Made by a program: the position numbers and the translations under genes. Shown here piece by piece: positions 36,371-48,716 of a DNA stretch of 64,000 nucleotides. A model generated the notes under the pieces. The model made no database searches, had not been told where the DNA came from, and saw only the letters and a program-made list of their open reading frames with translations. Location: positions 1 through 64,000 of the forward strand of contig WJXM01000021.1 of NCBI GenBank assembly GCA_019456405.1, read 5' to 3'. Each line of letters opens with the position of its first letter. The stretch's first letter is position 1. This stretch comes from Ferrovum sp. GTDB lineage: Bacteria; Pseudomonadota; Gammaproteobacteria; Burkholderiales; Ferrovaceae.

Positions 36371-37129
36371 ATGGGGGTGGGATTCACAACGTTGTTTGGC
36401 AAGGAGGTGCTGCGTTTCTGGAAAGTGTCTTTTCAGACACTGCTCGCGCCCCTGATCTCCACTCTGCTCTATCTGGTTGTTTTTTCGCAAGTCCTGGGAC
36501 AGCGCGTCAGCGTGTACCCGGGGGTGAGTTATGCCGCATTTTTGGTGCCTGGACTGGTGATGATGGCCATGCTGCAGAACGCCTTCGCCAACAGTTCTTC
36601 CAGTTTGGTGCAATCCAAGGTGAGTGGAAGTTTGGTTTTTGTGCTGCTGGCCCCTCTATCGGTAATCGAATTTTTTTCGGCCTATGTGCTGGCCGCCATG
36701 TTGCGTGGGTTATTGGTAGGGTTCGTGGTGTTGGTGACGGCCGGTTTTTTCTTCCCTCCCCAGATCCATTCCCTGCTCTGGATCCTGGTTTTTTGTTTTC
36801 TGGCTACGGGCCTGTCCGGGGCACTGGGGGTGTTGGCCGGGGTCTGGGCGGAAAAATTTGACCAGATGGCTGCATGGCAGAATTTTCTCATTTTACCGTT
36901 GACGTTCCTGTCCGGTGCTTTTTATTCGCTCCATTCCCTGCCTCCTCTCTGGCACTTCATTTCCCGCTTCAATCCGTTCTTTTATGCTATCGATGGGTTC
37001 CGCTACGGTTTCATCGGAGCGAGTGACGTTTCACCCTGGGAATCCCTGCTCATTGTCGGGAGTACCTGTTTGGCCTTATCATGGGCGACTTTAGCCTTGT
37101 TGCGCAGTGGTTGGCGAGTGCGCCCCTGA
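36371..37129 (+). CDS. ABC-2 type exporter permease (YadH-like)
   Basis: A 252-residue permease with six hydrophobic segments, for example about 18-40, 56-78, 100-130 and 225-245. The ABC-2 signature region LPLTFLSGAFYSLHSLPPLW sits near residue 175, followed by ISRFNPFFYAIDGFRYGFIG. It lies 2 bases after its ATPase and is cotranscribed with it. Substrate unknown. Confidence 0.92.
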   Translation: MGVGFTTLFGKEVLRFWKVSFQTLLAPLISTLLYLVVFSQVLGQRVSVYPGVSYAAFLVPGLVMMAMLQNAFANSSSSLVQSKVSGSLVFVLLAPLSVIEFFSAYVLAAMLRGLLVGFVVLVTAGFFFPPQIHSLLWILVFCFLATGLSGALGVLAGVWAEKFDQMAAWQNFLILPLTFLSGAFYSLHSLPPLWHFISRFNPFFYAIDGFRYGFIGASDVSPWESLLIVGSTCLALSWATLALLRSGWRVRP

Positions 37130-37154
37130 GTTCCGGGCATGTCGAGAGGATGGA

Positions 37155-39380
<2,226 letters not shown>

Positions 39381-39384
<4 letters not shown>

Positions 39385-40685
39385 AGATGCGCCGACTGGA
39401 TTCTACAATGGCTGGATTTGATGCGGAACTGGAGCGTCTGACAGCTTTTGACAGTGCGTTGGATGAGCATGTCGAGACGGTGGTGCGCTCAATTCTTCAG
39501 GATGTCAAAAAGCGTGGGGACGAAGCCTTGCTCGAGTACACCCAACGCTTTGATCGCCTGGGCGTGGCGCAGGCTGCTGCTCTGGAATTACCCAGGGATA
39601 CCCTGACGCGTGCGCTGGAGGAATTACCACAGCCACAGCGGCATGCGCTGGAAAAGGCGGCGGAACGGATTCGCGCGTTTCATGAGCGTCAGCGCATGGA
39701 GTCCTGGAACGTACATGAAGCGGATGGAACCGAACTGGGACAGCGTGTCACCCCGCTCGATCGTGTGGGGCTATATGTTCCCGGCGGCAAGGCAGTCTAT
39801 CCTTCTTCTGTTCTAATGAATGCCATTCCTGCCGCCGTCGCGGGAGTTCAGGATATTCTCATGGTGGTGCCCACTCCGAATGGGGTACGCAATGAATTGG
39901 TGCTGGCTGCGGCCGCCTTGTCCGGAGTACGGCGTGTCTTTACCGTAGGCGGGGCTCAGGCCATCGCAGCCCTGGCTTATGGGACAGCCACGATACCCGC
40001 GGTGGATAAGATCGTGGGTCCTGGCAATGCCTATGTGGCTGCCGCCAAACGCCAGGTTTTTGGTACGGTGGGAATCGACATGGTGGCAGGTCCCTCGGAA
40101 ATCCTGATCATTGCGGACGGTTCTACGGATCCCCGTTGGGTGGCCATGGACCTGTTCTCGCAAGCGGAACATGACGAATTGGCCCAGGCGCTGCTGTTGT
40201 GTCCGGATCCAAACTATCTGGAGCAGGTGGAACGGGCCATTGTGGCGCTTCTGCCGACCTTGCCACGCCAGTCCGTGATCGAAAAATCTTTGGCGGATCG
40301 GGGCGCACTGATCCGGGTTCGCGATCTGGCTGAGGCTTGTCACTTATCCAACCACATTGCGCCGGAACACCTGGAATTGTCTGTGGCCCAACCCGAGGAC
40401 TGTTTGCCTTTGTTACGCCATGCCGGCGCAATTTTTGCGGGGCGCTACAGTTCCGAATCTCTGGGAGATTATTGCGCTGGACCCAATCATGTGCTGCCCA
40501 CTGGACGCACGGCACGGTTTGCTTCTCCTCTGGGGGTCTATGATTTCCAGAAGCGCTCCAACGTGTTGAAGGTCTCGCGGGAAGGCGCGCGCCATCTGGG
40601 CGAGATTGCCGAAGTGCTGGCCTTGCAGGAGGGACTGCACGCCCATGCGCGTTCTGCAGCCTGTCGTTTTCGGGATGAGGTCTAG
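39381..40685 (+). CDS. hisD: histidinol dehydrogenase
   Basis: A 434-residue zinc enzyme that oxidises histidinol to histidine in two NAD-dependent steps. [20 protein letters not shown] near 126 and [20 protein letters not shown] followed by [19 protein letters not shown] near 213-250 are the family signatures. The zinc-binding QAEHDELAQ near 257 and the catalytic Glu-His pair in HIAPEHLEL near 326 are intact. It overlaps hisG by 4 bases. Confidence 0.97.
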
Positions 40686-40687
40686 CC

Positions 40688-41764
40688 ATGGAAGCCTTGG
40701 TTCGTACCGTGGTTCGGGATGACATCCGCGCATTGAAGGCTTACCCGGTCCCTGCTGCAGAGGGGATGATAAAACTGGATGCCATGGAGAATCCCTATGG
40801 CCTCTCAACCGCATTGCGGACTCGACTGGCGTCAACTCTGGGGGAACTGGCTCTGAACCGTTATCCTTCGCCCTCTGCGCCCCAACTCAAATGCCAGTTG
40901 AGTGCTTTGATGGGCTTGCCCGATACGCCTGCCATGGTACTGGGCAATGGTTCGGACGAATTGATCCAGATGCTGACCCTGGCGGTGGCCAAGCCTGGCG
41001 CAGTGATCCTGGGCGTGGAGCCTTCCTTTGTCATGTTTCGTTTGATTGCCCAACTGGCTCAGGTGACCTTTGTGGGGGTTCCACTCGCCCCGGATTTTTC
41101 CTTGAATGGCCCGGCCCTGCTGGAAGCCATTGCCCATCATCGCCCTGCGCTCACTTTTCTGGCTTATCCCAATAATCCCACCGGTAACTGTTTCGATGCT
41201 CAAACGGTGGAGGCGGTCATCCAGGCCAGTCCTGGGTTGGTGGTGGTGGATGAGGCCTATTACCCATTCACTGCCCATTCCTTCAAGGATCGGTTGGGGC
41301 GTTACCCCAATCTGCTCCTGATGCGCACTCTGTCCAAACTGGGGTTGGCGGGGGTACGTTTGGGCTGGTTATGTGGCTCCGCCGAAGTACTGGCGGAAAT
41401 TGATAAAGTGCGTCTTCCCTATAACATCTCCGTACTGGACCAGGCGGCAGCGGCCGTGCTGCTGGAACATAGGGCCGAACTGCAGACGCAGGTGGAGGCC
41501 ATCGTGCAGGAGCGCGTGCTGTTGACCTCAGCCTTGAAAGCCTTGGCTCAGGTCACGGTTTTTCCCAGTGTTGCAAATTTTTTGCTGTTCCGTGTGCCTC
41601 GAGCCGGGCAAGTATTTGACGGACTTCGGCATCATGGTATATTGATCAAGAATCTCAGTCAGGCACATCCGCTGTTGCACGATTGTCTGCGCGTTACGGT
41701 GGGAACTCCGGATGAAAACCGGGCTTTTCTCGATGCGTTGGGCCGGGTGTTGGATTTTCAATGA
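40688..41764 (+). CDS. hisC: histidinol-phosphate aminotransferase
   Basis: A 358-residue PLP fold-I aminotransferase. [10 protein letters not shown] starts the domain, [20 protein letters not shown] binds phosphate, YPNNPTGN and [10 protein letters not shown] follow, and the PLP lysine is in [15 protein letters not shown] near 219. It converts imidazole acetol-phosphate to histidinol phosphate. It starts 2 bases after hisD and overlaps hisB by 4. Confidence 0.97.
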   Translation: MEALVRTVVRDDIRALKAYPVPAAEGMIKLDAMENPYGLSTALRTRLASTLGELALNRYPSPSAPQLKCQLSALMGLPDTPAMVLGNGSDELIQMLTLAVAKPGAVILGVEPSFVMFRLIAQLAQVTFVGVPLAPDFSLNGPALLEAIAHHRPALTFLAYPNNPTGNCFDAQTVEAVIQASPGLVVVDEAYYPFTAHSFKDRLGRYPNLLLMRTLSKLGLAGVRLGWLCGSAEVLAEIDKVRLPYNISVLDQAAAAVLLEHRAELQTQVEAIVQERVLLTSALKALAQVTVFPSVANFLLFRVPRAGQVFDGLRHHGILIKNLSQAHPLLHDCLRVTVGTPDENRAFLDALGRVLDFQ

Positions 41765-42366
41765 ATACGGACAAGAACATGCGCTGTGCGCGATTGACCC
41801 GCACCACCCTAGAAACCACTGTGACCGTTTCCCTCAACCTGGATGGTACAGGCGTTTCACGTTTGTCCACCGGCGTTCCTTTCCTTGATCATATGCTCGA
41901 TCAGGTAGCACGCCATGGTCTGATAGATCTGGAGGTGGCGTGCCAGGGGGATCTTCACATCGATGCCCATCATTCGATAGAGGATATCGGTATTACGTTG
42001 GGTCAGACATTCGCTCAGGCTTTGGGGGATAAAAAGGGACTGGTTCGTTATGGTCAAGCTCTGATTCCCCTGGACGAGGCGCTCTCTCAGGTGGTGGTGG
42101 ATCTGTCCGGTCGTCCTGGACTGGAGTACGGTGTGGATTATACCCGTGCCCGCATCGGAGACTTTGATGTGGACCTGATTCGGGAGTTTTTTCAGGGGTT
42201 TGTCAATCATGCCCAAGTGACCATGCATGTCGATAACCTGAAAGGGCGTAATGCCCATCATCAGGCCGAAACCATATTCAAGGCGTTGGGGCGTGCCTTG
42301 CGCATGGCGGTGACCCTGGATCCGCGCAATGCCGCCCAAGTCCCGTCCACCAAGGGCTCTCTCTGA
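41761..42366 (+). CDS. hisB: imidazoleglycerol-phosphate dehydratase
   Basis: A 201-residue monofunctional dehydratase without the phosphatase domain of enteric HisB. The manganese-binding histidine runs are [15 protein letters not shown] near 61 and [17 protein letters not shown] near 162, with [16 protein letters not shown] near 38. The histidinol-phosphate phosphatase must be encoded elsewhere. Confidence 0.97.
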   Translation: MNTDKNMRCARLTRTTLETTVTVSLNLDGTGVSRLSTGVPFLDHMLDQVARHGLIDLEVACQGDLHIDAHHSIEDIGITLGQTFAQALGDKKGLVRYGQALIPLDEALSQVVVDLSGRPGLEYGVDYTRARIGDFDVDLIREFFQGFVNHAQVTMHVDNLKGRNAHHQAETIFKALGRALRMAVTLDPRNAAQVPSTKGSL

Positions 42367-42380
42367 TACAGGATCGGAAT

Positions 42381-43016
42381 GTGATGCGCATTGCAGTGGT
42401 GGACTATGGAATGGGTAATCTGCGCTCGGTGGCCCGCGCTCTGAACCGGGTGGCACCAGAGGCCGAGGTTGAAGTTACCGATTGCCCCGAAAGGTTGCGT
42501 GCGGCTCATCGTATCGTTTTTCCCGGGCAAGGGGCGTTGCCCGATTGCATGAGACGTTTGCACGAACGCCACCTTCTGGAGGTGGTGCAGGAATTGATGA
42601 AGACTCGTCCCTTTCTGGGGATTTGTCTTGGGTTGCAGGTGTTGTTTGACCGTTCCGAGGAAGGGGATGTGGCGGGATTGGGGCTGTTGGCGGGCAAGGT
42701 GTGTCGATTTCCCGAGGATCGGTTCGGGCCTCGGGGGGAACGTCTCAAGGTTCCCCACATGGGCTGGAACGAGGTGCATGCGACCCGCGAACATTCTCTT
42801 TGGCGCGGATTGGCCACAGATTCCCGTTTCTATTTCGTCCACAGTTACTATGTGCAGGAACTCAACGAGGCAGAGTGCGCGGCAACCACGACCTACGGTT
42901 TTCCTTTTACCAGCGCAGTGATTCGAGACAACCTCTGTGCGGTACAATTTCATCCCGAAAAAAGTGCTGCTGCCGGGCTGACCCTGTTGTCCAATTTCGT
43001 CCACTGGACCCCCTGA
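42381..43016 (+). CDS. hisH: imidazole glycerol phosphate synthase, glutaminase subunit
   Basis: A 211-residue class I amidotransferase. The nucleophile Cys is in [13 protein letters not shown] near 79, and the His-Glu pair of the triad in [10 protein letters not shown] near 190. It feeds ammonia to HisF. It lies 14 bases after hisB; ATG 42381 and 42384 are adjacent possible starts ([13 protein letters not shown]). Confidence 0.97.
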   Translation: MMRIAVVDYGMGNLRSVARALNRVAPEAEVEVTDCPERLRAAHRIVFPGQGALPDCMRRLHERHLLEVVQELMKTRPFLGICLGLQVLFDRSEEGDVAGLGLLAGKVCRFPEDRFGPRGERLKVPHMGWNEVHATREHSLWRGLATDSRFYFVHSYYVQELNEAECAATTTYGFPFTSAVIRDNLCAVQFHPEKSAAAGLTLLSNFVHWTP

Positions 43017-43051
43017 TTTTTTCCTCCAACGTTCATGAAAAAGGTACGACC

Positions 43052-43798
43052 ATGATTGTAATTCCCGCCATCGACCTCAAGGATGGTCGCTGTGTGCGTC
43101 TGCGCCAGGGGCTGATGGAAGAGGCCACCGTGTTTTCCGAAGAACCGGCTCAAATGGCCCGTCATTGGCTGTCACAGGGCGCCCAGCGCCTCCATCTGGT
43201 GGACTTGAACGGGGCCTTTGCGGGCAAGCCTGTCAATGAACAGGCGCTCAAGGAGATCGTGGCGGCGGTGGGTGGGGAAATCCCGATTCAGTTGGGCGGG
43301 GGTATTCGCACACTCGAGGTGATCGAACGTTATCTCGACGATGGCATCGATGCGGTCATCATTGGTACGGCAGCGGTCAAGAACCCAGGATTTTTGCACG
43401 AGGCCTGTGATGCCTTCCCCGGTAAAATTCTGGTGGGACTCGACGCAAAGGATGGCAAGGTGGCGGTGGAAGGCTGGTCCAAACTGACCGGTCACGAGGT
43501 CGTGGATCTGGCCCGTCGTTTTCAGGACTATGGCGTGGAGGGCGTGATTTATACCGATATCGGTCGGGATGGCATGATGACCGGGGTGAATGTGGCGGCG
43601 ACCGTGGAATTGGCCCGGGCATTGCATGTCCCGGTGATCGCCAGTGGTGGACTGCACGGTCTGGACGACATTCGGGCACTGTGTCAGGCGCAGGAGGAAG
43701 GTATCAGCGGCGTGATCACAGGGCGCGCAATATATGAGGGAACCCTTGATTTTGCGGCAGCGGTGGCGTTGGCGAACGCCTGGCCGGTCGAGCAATAA
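43052..43798 (+). CDS. hisA: phosphoribosylformimino-5-aminoimidazole carboxamide ribotide isomerase
   Basis: A 248-residue TIM barrel. It begins [20 protein letters not shown] with the catalytic Asp8 equivalent, [18 protein letters not shown] follows near 78, and [16 protein letters not shown] near 167 supplies the second Asp. The start ATG is fixed by this N-terminus; the longer frame from 42701 runs through hisH. Its stop shares a base with the hisF ATG. Confidence 0.97.
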   Translation: MIVIPAIDLKDGRCVRLRQGLMEEATVFSEEPAQMARHWLSQGAQRLHLVDLNGAFAGKPVNEQALKEIVAAVGGEIPIQLGGGIRTLEVIERYLDDGIDAVIIGTAAVKNPGFLHEACDAFPGKILVGLDAKDGKVAVEGWSKLTGHEVVDLARRFQDYGVEGVIYTDIGRDGMMTGVNVAATVELARALHVPVIASGGLHGLDDIRALCQAQEEGISGVITGRAIYEGTLDFAAAVALANAWPVEQ

Positions 43799-44562
43799 TG
43801 GGTTTGGCACGGCGTATCATTCCCTGTCTGGATGTCAAGGGGGGGCGGGTGGTCAAGGGAGTGAATTTCGTTGCTCTGCGCGATGCTGGCGATCCGGTGG
43901 AGATTGCCCGACGCTATGACGAACAGGGAGCGGATGAAGTGACCTTTCTAGATATTGCTGCCAGCGCGGAAGAAAGGGATTTGATCCTGCCCATCATCGA
44001 GGAAGTGTCGGCACAGGTGTTCATTCCCTTGACTGTTGGGGGGGGGGTGCGCGAGGTCAAGGATGTGCGCCGATTGCTCAATGCAGGGGCAGATAAGGTC
44101 AGCATCAATTCTGCAGCGTTACAGCGACCGGATCTGGTTTCCGAGGCATCCGGCTTTTTTGGTGCCCAGTGCATCGTGGTGGCCATCGATGCCAAGCGTT
44201 CTGCTACTGCATCGGGTTGGGGGGTATTTACCCATGGTGGACGTCGTCCGACTGCGTGGGATGCTGTGCTCTGGGCGCAGGAGGTGGTACGCCGAGGCGC
44301 GGGGGAAATCCTATTGACCAGCATGGATCGGGATGGTACCCGGGAAGGATTTGATCTGGAACTGACCCGTACCGTGGCGGAAGCGGTAGGAGTTCCCATC
44401 ATTGCCAGCGGAGGGGTGGGTAACTTGCAACATCTTTGTGATGGGGTGCGTGTGGGGCAGGCTGATGCGGTTCTGGCTGCCAGCATCTTTCACTATGGTG
44501 AATTCACGATCCGGCAGGCCAAGGAAGCCATGGCCGCCCAGGGTATCGAGGTCCGTTTATGA
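43798..44562 (+). CDS. hisF: imidazole glycerol phosphate synthase, cyclase subunit
   Basis: A 254-residue TIM barrel starting [20 protein letters not shown] with the catalytic Asp11 equivalent. [20 protein letters not shown] lies near 79, and [20 protein letters not shown] near 170 supplies Asp130's partner region. It joins HisH to form the bifunctional synthase. It overlaps hisA by 1 base and hisI by 4. Confidence 0.97.
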   Translation: MGLARRIIPCLDVKGGRVVKGVNFVALRDAGDPVEIARRYDEQGADEVTFLDIAASAEERDLILPIIEEVSAQVFIPLTVGGGVREVKDVRRLLNAGADKVSINSAALQRPDLVSEASGFFGAQCIVVAIDAKRSATASGWGVFTHGGRRPTAWDAVLWAQEVVRRGAGEILLTSMDRDGTREGFDLELTRTVAEAVGVPIIASGGVGNLQHLCDGVRVGQADAVLAASIFHYGEFTIRQAKEAMAAQGIEVRL

Positions 44563-44972
44563 TCCCTGCTACTTCGACACAACCTGACGTTTCCTGGCTG
44601 GATGCGCTACACTGGGACGCTGAGGGGCTGGTGCCGGTCATTGCTCAGGAAGAGAGCACGGGTGTGGTGCTGATGATGGCCTGGATGAATCGTGAATCCT
44701 TGCAGCAGACGGTGCGTCGAGGCGAAGCAGTGTACTGGTCCCGTTCGCGTCAACGCCTGTGGCATAAGGGCGAGGAGTCGGGGCATGTGCAGAAAGTGAA
44801 AAAGATTCGACTGGATTGCGATGGAGACGTCCTGCTCCTGACGGTAGAGCAGGCGGGGGGGATTGCGTGCCATACGGGGCGTGCCCACTGCTTTTTCCGG
44901 ACTCTGGAAGAAGACCAATGGCACGAATCGGATCCGGTGTTGAAAGATCCGCGAGAAATCTATGGTGCCTGA
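44559..44972 (+). CDS. hisI: phosphoribosyl-AMP cyclohydrolase
   Basis: A 137-residue enzyme that opens the adenine ring in step three of the pathway. [12 protein letters not shown] and [20 protein letters not shown] near 55-75 are the family block, [10 protein letters not shown] binds Mg, and the zinc cysteines are in [17 protein letters not shown] near 105. It is separate from HisE, as in most betaproteobacteria, and overlaps it by 11 bases. Confidence 0.96.
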   Translation: MIPATSTQPDVSWLDALHWDAEGLVPVIAQEESTGVVLMMAWMNRESLQQTVRRGEAVYWSRSRQRLWHKGEESGHVQKVKKIRLDCDGDVLLLTVEQAGGIACHTGRAHCFFRTLEEDQWHESDPVLKDPREIYGA

Positions 44973-45318
44973 AGAAGTGGAAATTTTGTCTCGTTTGAGC
45001 CAGACTCTGAAAGCGCGCAAGGGGGCTTCACCGAACTCATCCTATGTGGCCAGTTTGTACGCCCGGGGAGTCGATGTCATGGCGCGCAAAGTGGGTGAGG
45101 AAGCGGTGGAAACCATCCTGGCGGCCAAGGATCGGGATCACCCTGCCTTGGTGCGCGAAATTGCAGACCTGTGGTTTCATTCCCTCGTGCTGTTGGTGGA
45201 TCTGGGCGGTAGTGCCCAGGAAGTGTTGAATGAGTTGACGCGGCGCGAAGGCGTGTCAGGGCATATCGAAAAGGCTGCGCGTCAAGACGCGCAACCCCCT
45301 CAGGGAGTGGAGTCATGA
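44962..45318 (+). CDS. hisE: phosphoribosyl-ATP pyrophosphatase
   Basis: A 118-residue MazG-fold protein. [20 protein letters not shown] and [15 protein letters not shown] near 38-55 carry the metal-binding glutamates, and [17 protein letters not shown] follows. It removes pyrophosphate from phosphoribosyl-ATP. It is the last his gene and overlaps the HIT gene by 4 bases. Confidence 0.95.
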   Translation: MVPEEVEILSRLSQTLKARKGASPNSSYVASLYARGVDVMARKVGEEAVETILAAKDRDHPALVREIADLWFHSLVLLVDLGGSAQEVLNELTRREGVSGHIEKAARQDAQPPQGVES

Positions 45319-45668
45319 GCGAGTGTTTGTTTTGTCGGATCGTACGAGGTGAATTGCCTGGCCGAAAGGTCTATGAAGACGAGGAAATTCTGGCTTTTCA
45401 TGATATTCATCCGGCTGCGCCGGTGCATTTCATGATCATTCCAAAGGTACATCGCGATTCTCTGATCCAATGTACCGCTCAGGATCAAGAATTGTTGGGC
45501 AAGATGTTGGGACTGGCGCCGCGCCTGGCTCAGGAACAGGGTCTGACGGAGGGTTTTCGTACCGTGATCAACACCGGTCCCGGGGGAGGTCAGGAGATCT
45601 ACCATCTGCACATTCACATCATGGGCGGTATCAAATCCTCTCCACTGCCCCGCAGTGGAGATAAATAA
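45315..45668 (+). CDS. histidine triad (HIT/HINT) nucleotide-binding protein
   Basis: A 117-residue HINT-type hydrolase with an N-terminal [18 protein letters not shown] and the active-site triad HLHIHIMGG (His-x-His-x-His) near residue 100. These proteins hydrolyse nucleoside phosphoramidates. The gene commonly follows hisE and precedes tatA, as here (32-bp spacer). Confidence 0.94.
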   Translation: MSECLFCRIVRGELPGRKVYEDEEILAFHDIHPAAPVHFMIIPKVHRDSLIQCTAQDQELLGKMLGLAPRLAQEQGLTEGFRTVINTGPGGGQEIYHLHIHIMGGIKSSPLPRSGDK

Positions 45669-45700
45669 AGGGTGCGTAACGCACAGAGGAGAAAGGAGAC

Positions 45701-45940
45701 ATGGGCGATCTATTCAGTATCCAGCATTTGTTGCTGTTGTTGTTGATCGTGGTGCTGATATTTGGAACCAAGAAGTTACGCAATATCGGGACGGACCTGG
45801 GGGGAGCGGTGAAGGGGTTCAAGGAGGGCATGGCGGGCGCTGCAGCAACGGAAAATTCCGAAGAAAAGCGTAGCCTGGACGAGAAATCGACCTCTTCCCC
45901 TGTCAAGGAAGCATCTGCTCAGGACAAGACCCCGTCCTGA
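45701..45940 (+). CDS. tatA: Sec-independent translocase protein TatA
   Basis: A 79-residue protein with one N-terminal membrane helix (about 4-21, [15 protein letters not shown]), the [14 protein letters not shown] hinge and an amphipathic helix, then a charged tail. TatA oligomers form the path for folded proteins, including here the Rieske protein encoded nearby. AGAGGAGAAAGGAG precedes the ATG. Confidence 0.94.
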   Translation: MGDLFSIQHLLLLLLIVVLIFGTKKLRNIGTDLGGAVKGFKEGMAGAAATENSEEKRSLDEKSTSSPVKEASAQDKTPS

Positions 45941-45952
45941 GGACGGTGTTCG

Positions 45953-46498
45953 ATGCTGGACTTCAGTTTCAGTGAAATTGGATTGGTGGGGCTGGTGGCT
46001 CTGATCGCCATAGGTCCGGAACGCATGCCCAAGGTGGCGCGCGGGGCTGGCGTCCTGTTCGGTCGGTTTCGACGCTATACCTTGTCGGTCAAGGCGGAAA
46101 TCGACCGGGAATTGCAGCAGGCGGAGTTGAAAGATCTGGACAAGAAGATCGCCGAAGCCCGTGCTGAAGCGGCGCGCCAAATTGCGGCTTCGACCAGTGC
46201 GGTGGATCAGATATTGAATCAGCCGGTTCTGGAAGTGCAAGCCGTGACTGAGCCGCCTGCAACATCAGATCTTGCTCCATCCCCGGTGCTGGATGCCGAA
46301 GCAGGGAGCACGGCACTCCCTGCCATGAGCGGGAATGATCGTCCATCGATGCAGCGTGCCGAAGAGTCTCTGAAAGTCGGCCAAACCCTCTTTGGCGGGG
46401 ATCCCTTCGGGGTCCGTCGCTCCACGCCGCTCCGCAGCCTGCCCCGTGAGCCACAGCCCAATCCCATCGCTTCAGAACCAGGAGCGGGGGCCTCGTGA
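45953..46498 (+). CDS. tatB: Sec-independent translocase protein TatB
   Basis: A 181-residue protein beginning MLDFSFSEIGLVGLVALIAI followed by GPERMPKVARGAG, the TatB signature with the conserved Glu in the helix and the GP hinge. A long coiled region (about 50-100) and a low-complexity Pro/Ser/Ala tail follow. It forms the receptor with TatC for twin-arginine signals. Confidence 0.94.
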   Translation: MLDFSFSEIGLVGLVALIAIGPERMPKVARGAGVLFGRFRRYTLSVKAEIDRELQQAELKDLDKKIAEARAEAARQIAASTSAVDQILNQPVLEVQAVTEPPATSDLAPSPVLDAEAGSTALPAMSGNDRPSMQRAEESLKVGQTLFGGDPFGVRRSTPLRSLPREPQPNPIASEPGAGAS

Positions 46499-47262
46499 AC
46501 GAAGAATCCACGACCATTCAGGAATTTGTCGTCCATCTCATCGAATTGCGCACCCGCGTGATTCGGGCAGTGGTGGCTGTATTCGGCGTGTTTGTGGCTC
46601 TTTTGCCTTTTGCCAACAAACTGTATACTTGGCTGGCATATCCCCTGTTGAGCAAAATGCCGATCGGTGGGCATATGATTGCCACGGAAGTCACCACACC
46701 CTTCTTCGTCCCCATGAAAGTGGCCGGACTGGTGGCTTTTCTGCTGGCTCTGCCCTACGTGCTGGCCCAAATCTGGGGCTTTGTGGCTCCGGGGCTCTAC
46801 GACCATGAAAAACGACTGGCATTGCCCCTGATTATTTCCAGTACGCTGCTGTTTTATGTCGGAATGGCTTTTGCCTACTTTGCGGTTTTTCCTTTTGCTT
46901 TTGGTTTCTTTGCCAATACGGCACCCCAGGGGGTGGAAATGATGACGGATATCGACAAGTATCTGAGTTTCGTCATCAGCATGTTCCTGGCTTTTGGATT
47001 GGCCTTTGAAACCCCCGTGGCAGTAGTTTTGTTGGTCAAGTTGGGTATTCTGACCGTCCCACAACTGCGCGCCGCCCGGCGCTATGTAGTGGTGTCTGCC
47101 TTTGTGGTGGGCGCCATCTTCACGCCTCCTGATGCGGTCTCCCAAACCTTGCTGGCCATCCCTCTCTGGTTATTGTATGAATTGGGAATCATGGTGGCTA
47201 GCCGGGTCGCTCCTAGAGAGGAAGAAGTCGATCCGTTGAAATTGCCGAACCCAGAAGCCTGA
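46495..47262 (+). CDS. tatC: Sec-independent translocase protein TatC
   Basis: A 255-residue protein with six membrane helices. HLIELRTRVIRAVVAVFGVF near 15 contains the conserved EL-R, and FFVPMKVAGLVAFLLALPYV then LAQIWGFVAPGLYDHEKRL follow near 75-105. The C-terminus is cytoplasmic and charged. It starts 4 bases inside tatB and ends the his-tat transcription unit, convergent with the protease gene. Confidence 0.96.
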   Translation: MNEESTTIQEFVVHLIELRTRVIRAVVAVFGVFVALLPFANKLYTWLAYPLLSKMPIGGHMIATEVTTPFFVPMKVAGLVAFLLALPYVLAQIWGFVAPGLYDHEKRLALPLIISSTLLFYVGMAFAYFAVFPFAFGFFANTAPQGVEMMTDIDKYLSFVISMFLAFGLAFETPVAVVLLVKLGILTVPQLRAARRYVVVSAFVVGAIFTPPDAVSQTLLAIPLWLLYELGIMVASRVAPREEEVDPLKLPNPEA

Positions 47263-47302
47263 AGAAATTCAGTATGATCGAAGGCCAACGGCGCTTCCAG
47301 GC

Positions 47303-48493
47303 TTACTGGTCGGGTTCGTCCAGGTTGCGGATGGTCCCCTTGGGACGTCGCCCAATGTGAACAGAAAACTTGAGCGACTGATGATTCCGAATGACCTCGA
47401 GTTGTGCGGTCTGACCAGGTTTGAGTGCTGCCACTTGATTGAGCATGTCGCGAGAATCACCAATCGGGTGACCTTCGACACCCACCAGAATGTCTCCCGC
47501 ATGAACGCCCGCTCGCTGCGCAGGTCCTCCCTTCAAGAGAGCAGAGATCAGCGCGCCACTGGCATTCTCCAACCGAAAAGAGCTCGCCAGTTCCGGGGTG
47601 ACATCCTGGACTTCCACACCGATCCAGCCGCGCGTCACGCCACCGTTCTGGATGATTTCATCCATGACCTGACGAGCGAGGCTGACGGGGATACTGAATC
47701 CGATGCCTTGGGATCCTCCGGACTTGGAATAAATGGCACTGTTGATTCCGACCAGGTTGCCTGTACTGTCTACCAGGGCTCCGCCCGAATTGCCTGGATT
47801 GATGGCCGCATCGGTCTGGATGAAATTTTCGAACGTATTGATCCCCAGGCGACTGCGCCCTAGGGCGCTGACGATCCCGGAAGTGACGGTTTCACCCACA
47901 CCAAAGGGATTTCCGATGGCCAAGACTACATCCCCTACCTGAACTTGATCTGAAGATCCAAAACTGATGGTCGGAAGGTGGGCGAGATCGATCTTGAGCA
48001 CGGCCAGATCGGTTTCCGGATCTGTACCCGTCACGGTTGCTTTGATGGTACGCCCGTCAGACAAGGCGACTTGAATTTCCTGGGCCCCATCGATGACATG
48101 GTCATTGGTCAGAATATAACCATCGGGGCGCACGATGACTCCCGACCCCAGGCTCATTTGGGCAGCGGAATTATCCTGGGGGGCGTTATCCCCGAATAAT
48201 TGACGTGGATCGCCAGGTGGGAGGTCAGCGCGGTGCGGTGGAGTTTTGCGCGTAAATATGTTGACGACGGTGGGCATGGCGCGGTGGGCAGCATCGCGGT
48301 ATGACCCCAGTGGTTCGCCTGCCGGGGGCACCGCAGGAGAAACTGAGGATGAGGCAGAACTGACTGAGCGTGCGGCAGCCTTCCCTGAAGGGGTAAGTTC
48401 ATCCGGAAGGGTATGGCGGAAAAAAGCCAAGGCGAAAAGTCCCCCCGCACAGAGGGTGACGGCCTGGGTAAAAAGTAACCAAAGTTTTCGCAT
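47303..48493 (-). CDS. Deg-family periplasmic serine protease, DegS-like
   Basis: A 396-residue protease with one N-terminal membrane anchor (about 4-26), a trypsin-like domain and a single PDZ domain. The triad is His in ILTNDHVIDGA near 127, Asp in DPETDLAVLKID near 157 and Ser in NPGNSGGALVD near 232. The PDZ region starts at GWIGVEVQDVTPEL near 294. One PDZ plus an anchor fits DegS/AlgW-like envelope-stress proteases better than DegP. ATG 48493 gives the anchor; an upstream in-frame start at 48538 adds only unrelated residues. Confidence 0.9.
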   Translation of the reverse strand: MRKLWLLFTQAVTLCAGGLFALAFFRHTLPDELTPSGKAAARSVSSASSSVSPAVPPAGEPLGSYRDAAHRAMPTVVNIFTRKTPPHRADLPPGDPRQLFGDNAPQDNSAAQMSLGSGVIVRPDGYILTNDHVIDGAQEIQVALSDGRTIKATVTGTDPETDLAVLKIDLAHLPTISFGSSDQVQVGDVVLAIGNPFGVGETVTSGIVSALGRSRLGINTFENFIQTDAAINPGNSGGALVDSTGNLVGINSAIYSKSGGSQGIGFSIPVSLARQVMDEIIQNGGVTRGWIGVEVQDVTPELASSFRLENASGALISALLKGGPAQRAGVHAGDILVGVEGHPIGDSRDMLNQVAALKPGQTAQLEVIRNHQSLKFSVHIGRRPKGTIRNLDEPDQ

Positions 48494-48716
48494 TGGATCA
48501 ATATTCGGCAAGTTGTGACAGGATATTATTTTTTTCACGCCAAAAAAAATAAAAATATATTAATAAATATATGGTTATATATTTTAGTGAAAAAATTTTC
48601 AGCGTCATCAGAAATCAAGGGTGAGACGCTTCAATTTGATAGAATGACAGGCAAGCAGTGCATGTGCAGTATCGTGTCGAACCATACGAACTATAGCTGA
48701 AAAGAAGGTGAATGAC
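48494..48716. promoter_or_regulatory. divergent AT-rich promoter region between the Deg protease and petA
   Basis: This 223-bp spacer separates two divergent genes. Bases 48525-48600 are strongly AT-rich, with runs of A and T (48529-48551) and a TATATTAATAAATATATGG stretch near 48557-48575, unlike the GC-balanced surroundings. It probably holds both promoters; I cannot assign -35/-10 pairs with confidence. AAGAAGG at 48702-48708 serves petA. Confidence 0.45.

Noticed and set aside
42701..43051. Long N-terminal extension of hisA through hisH
   Set aside because: The frame is open by chance; the conserved start [12 protein letters not shown] sets hisA at 43052.
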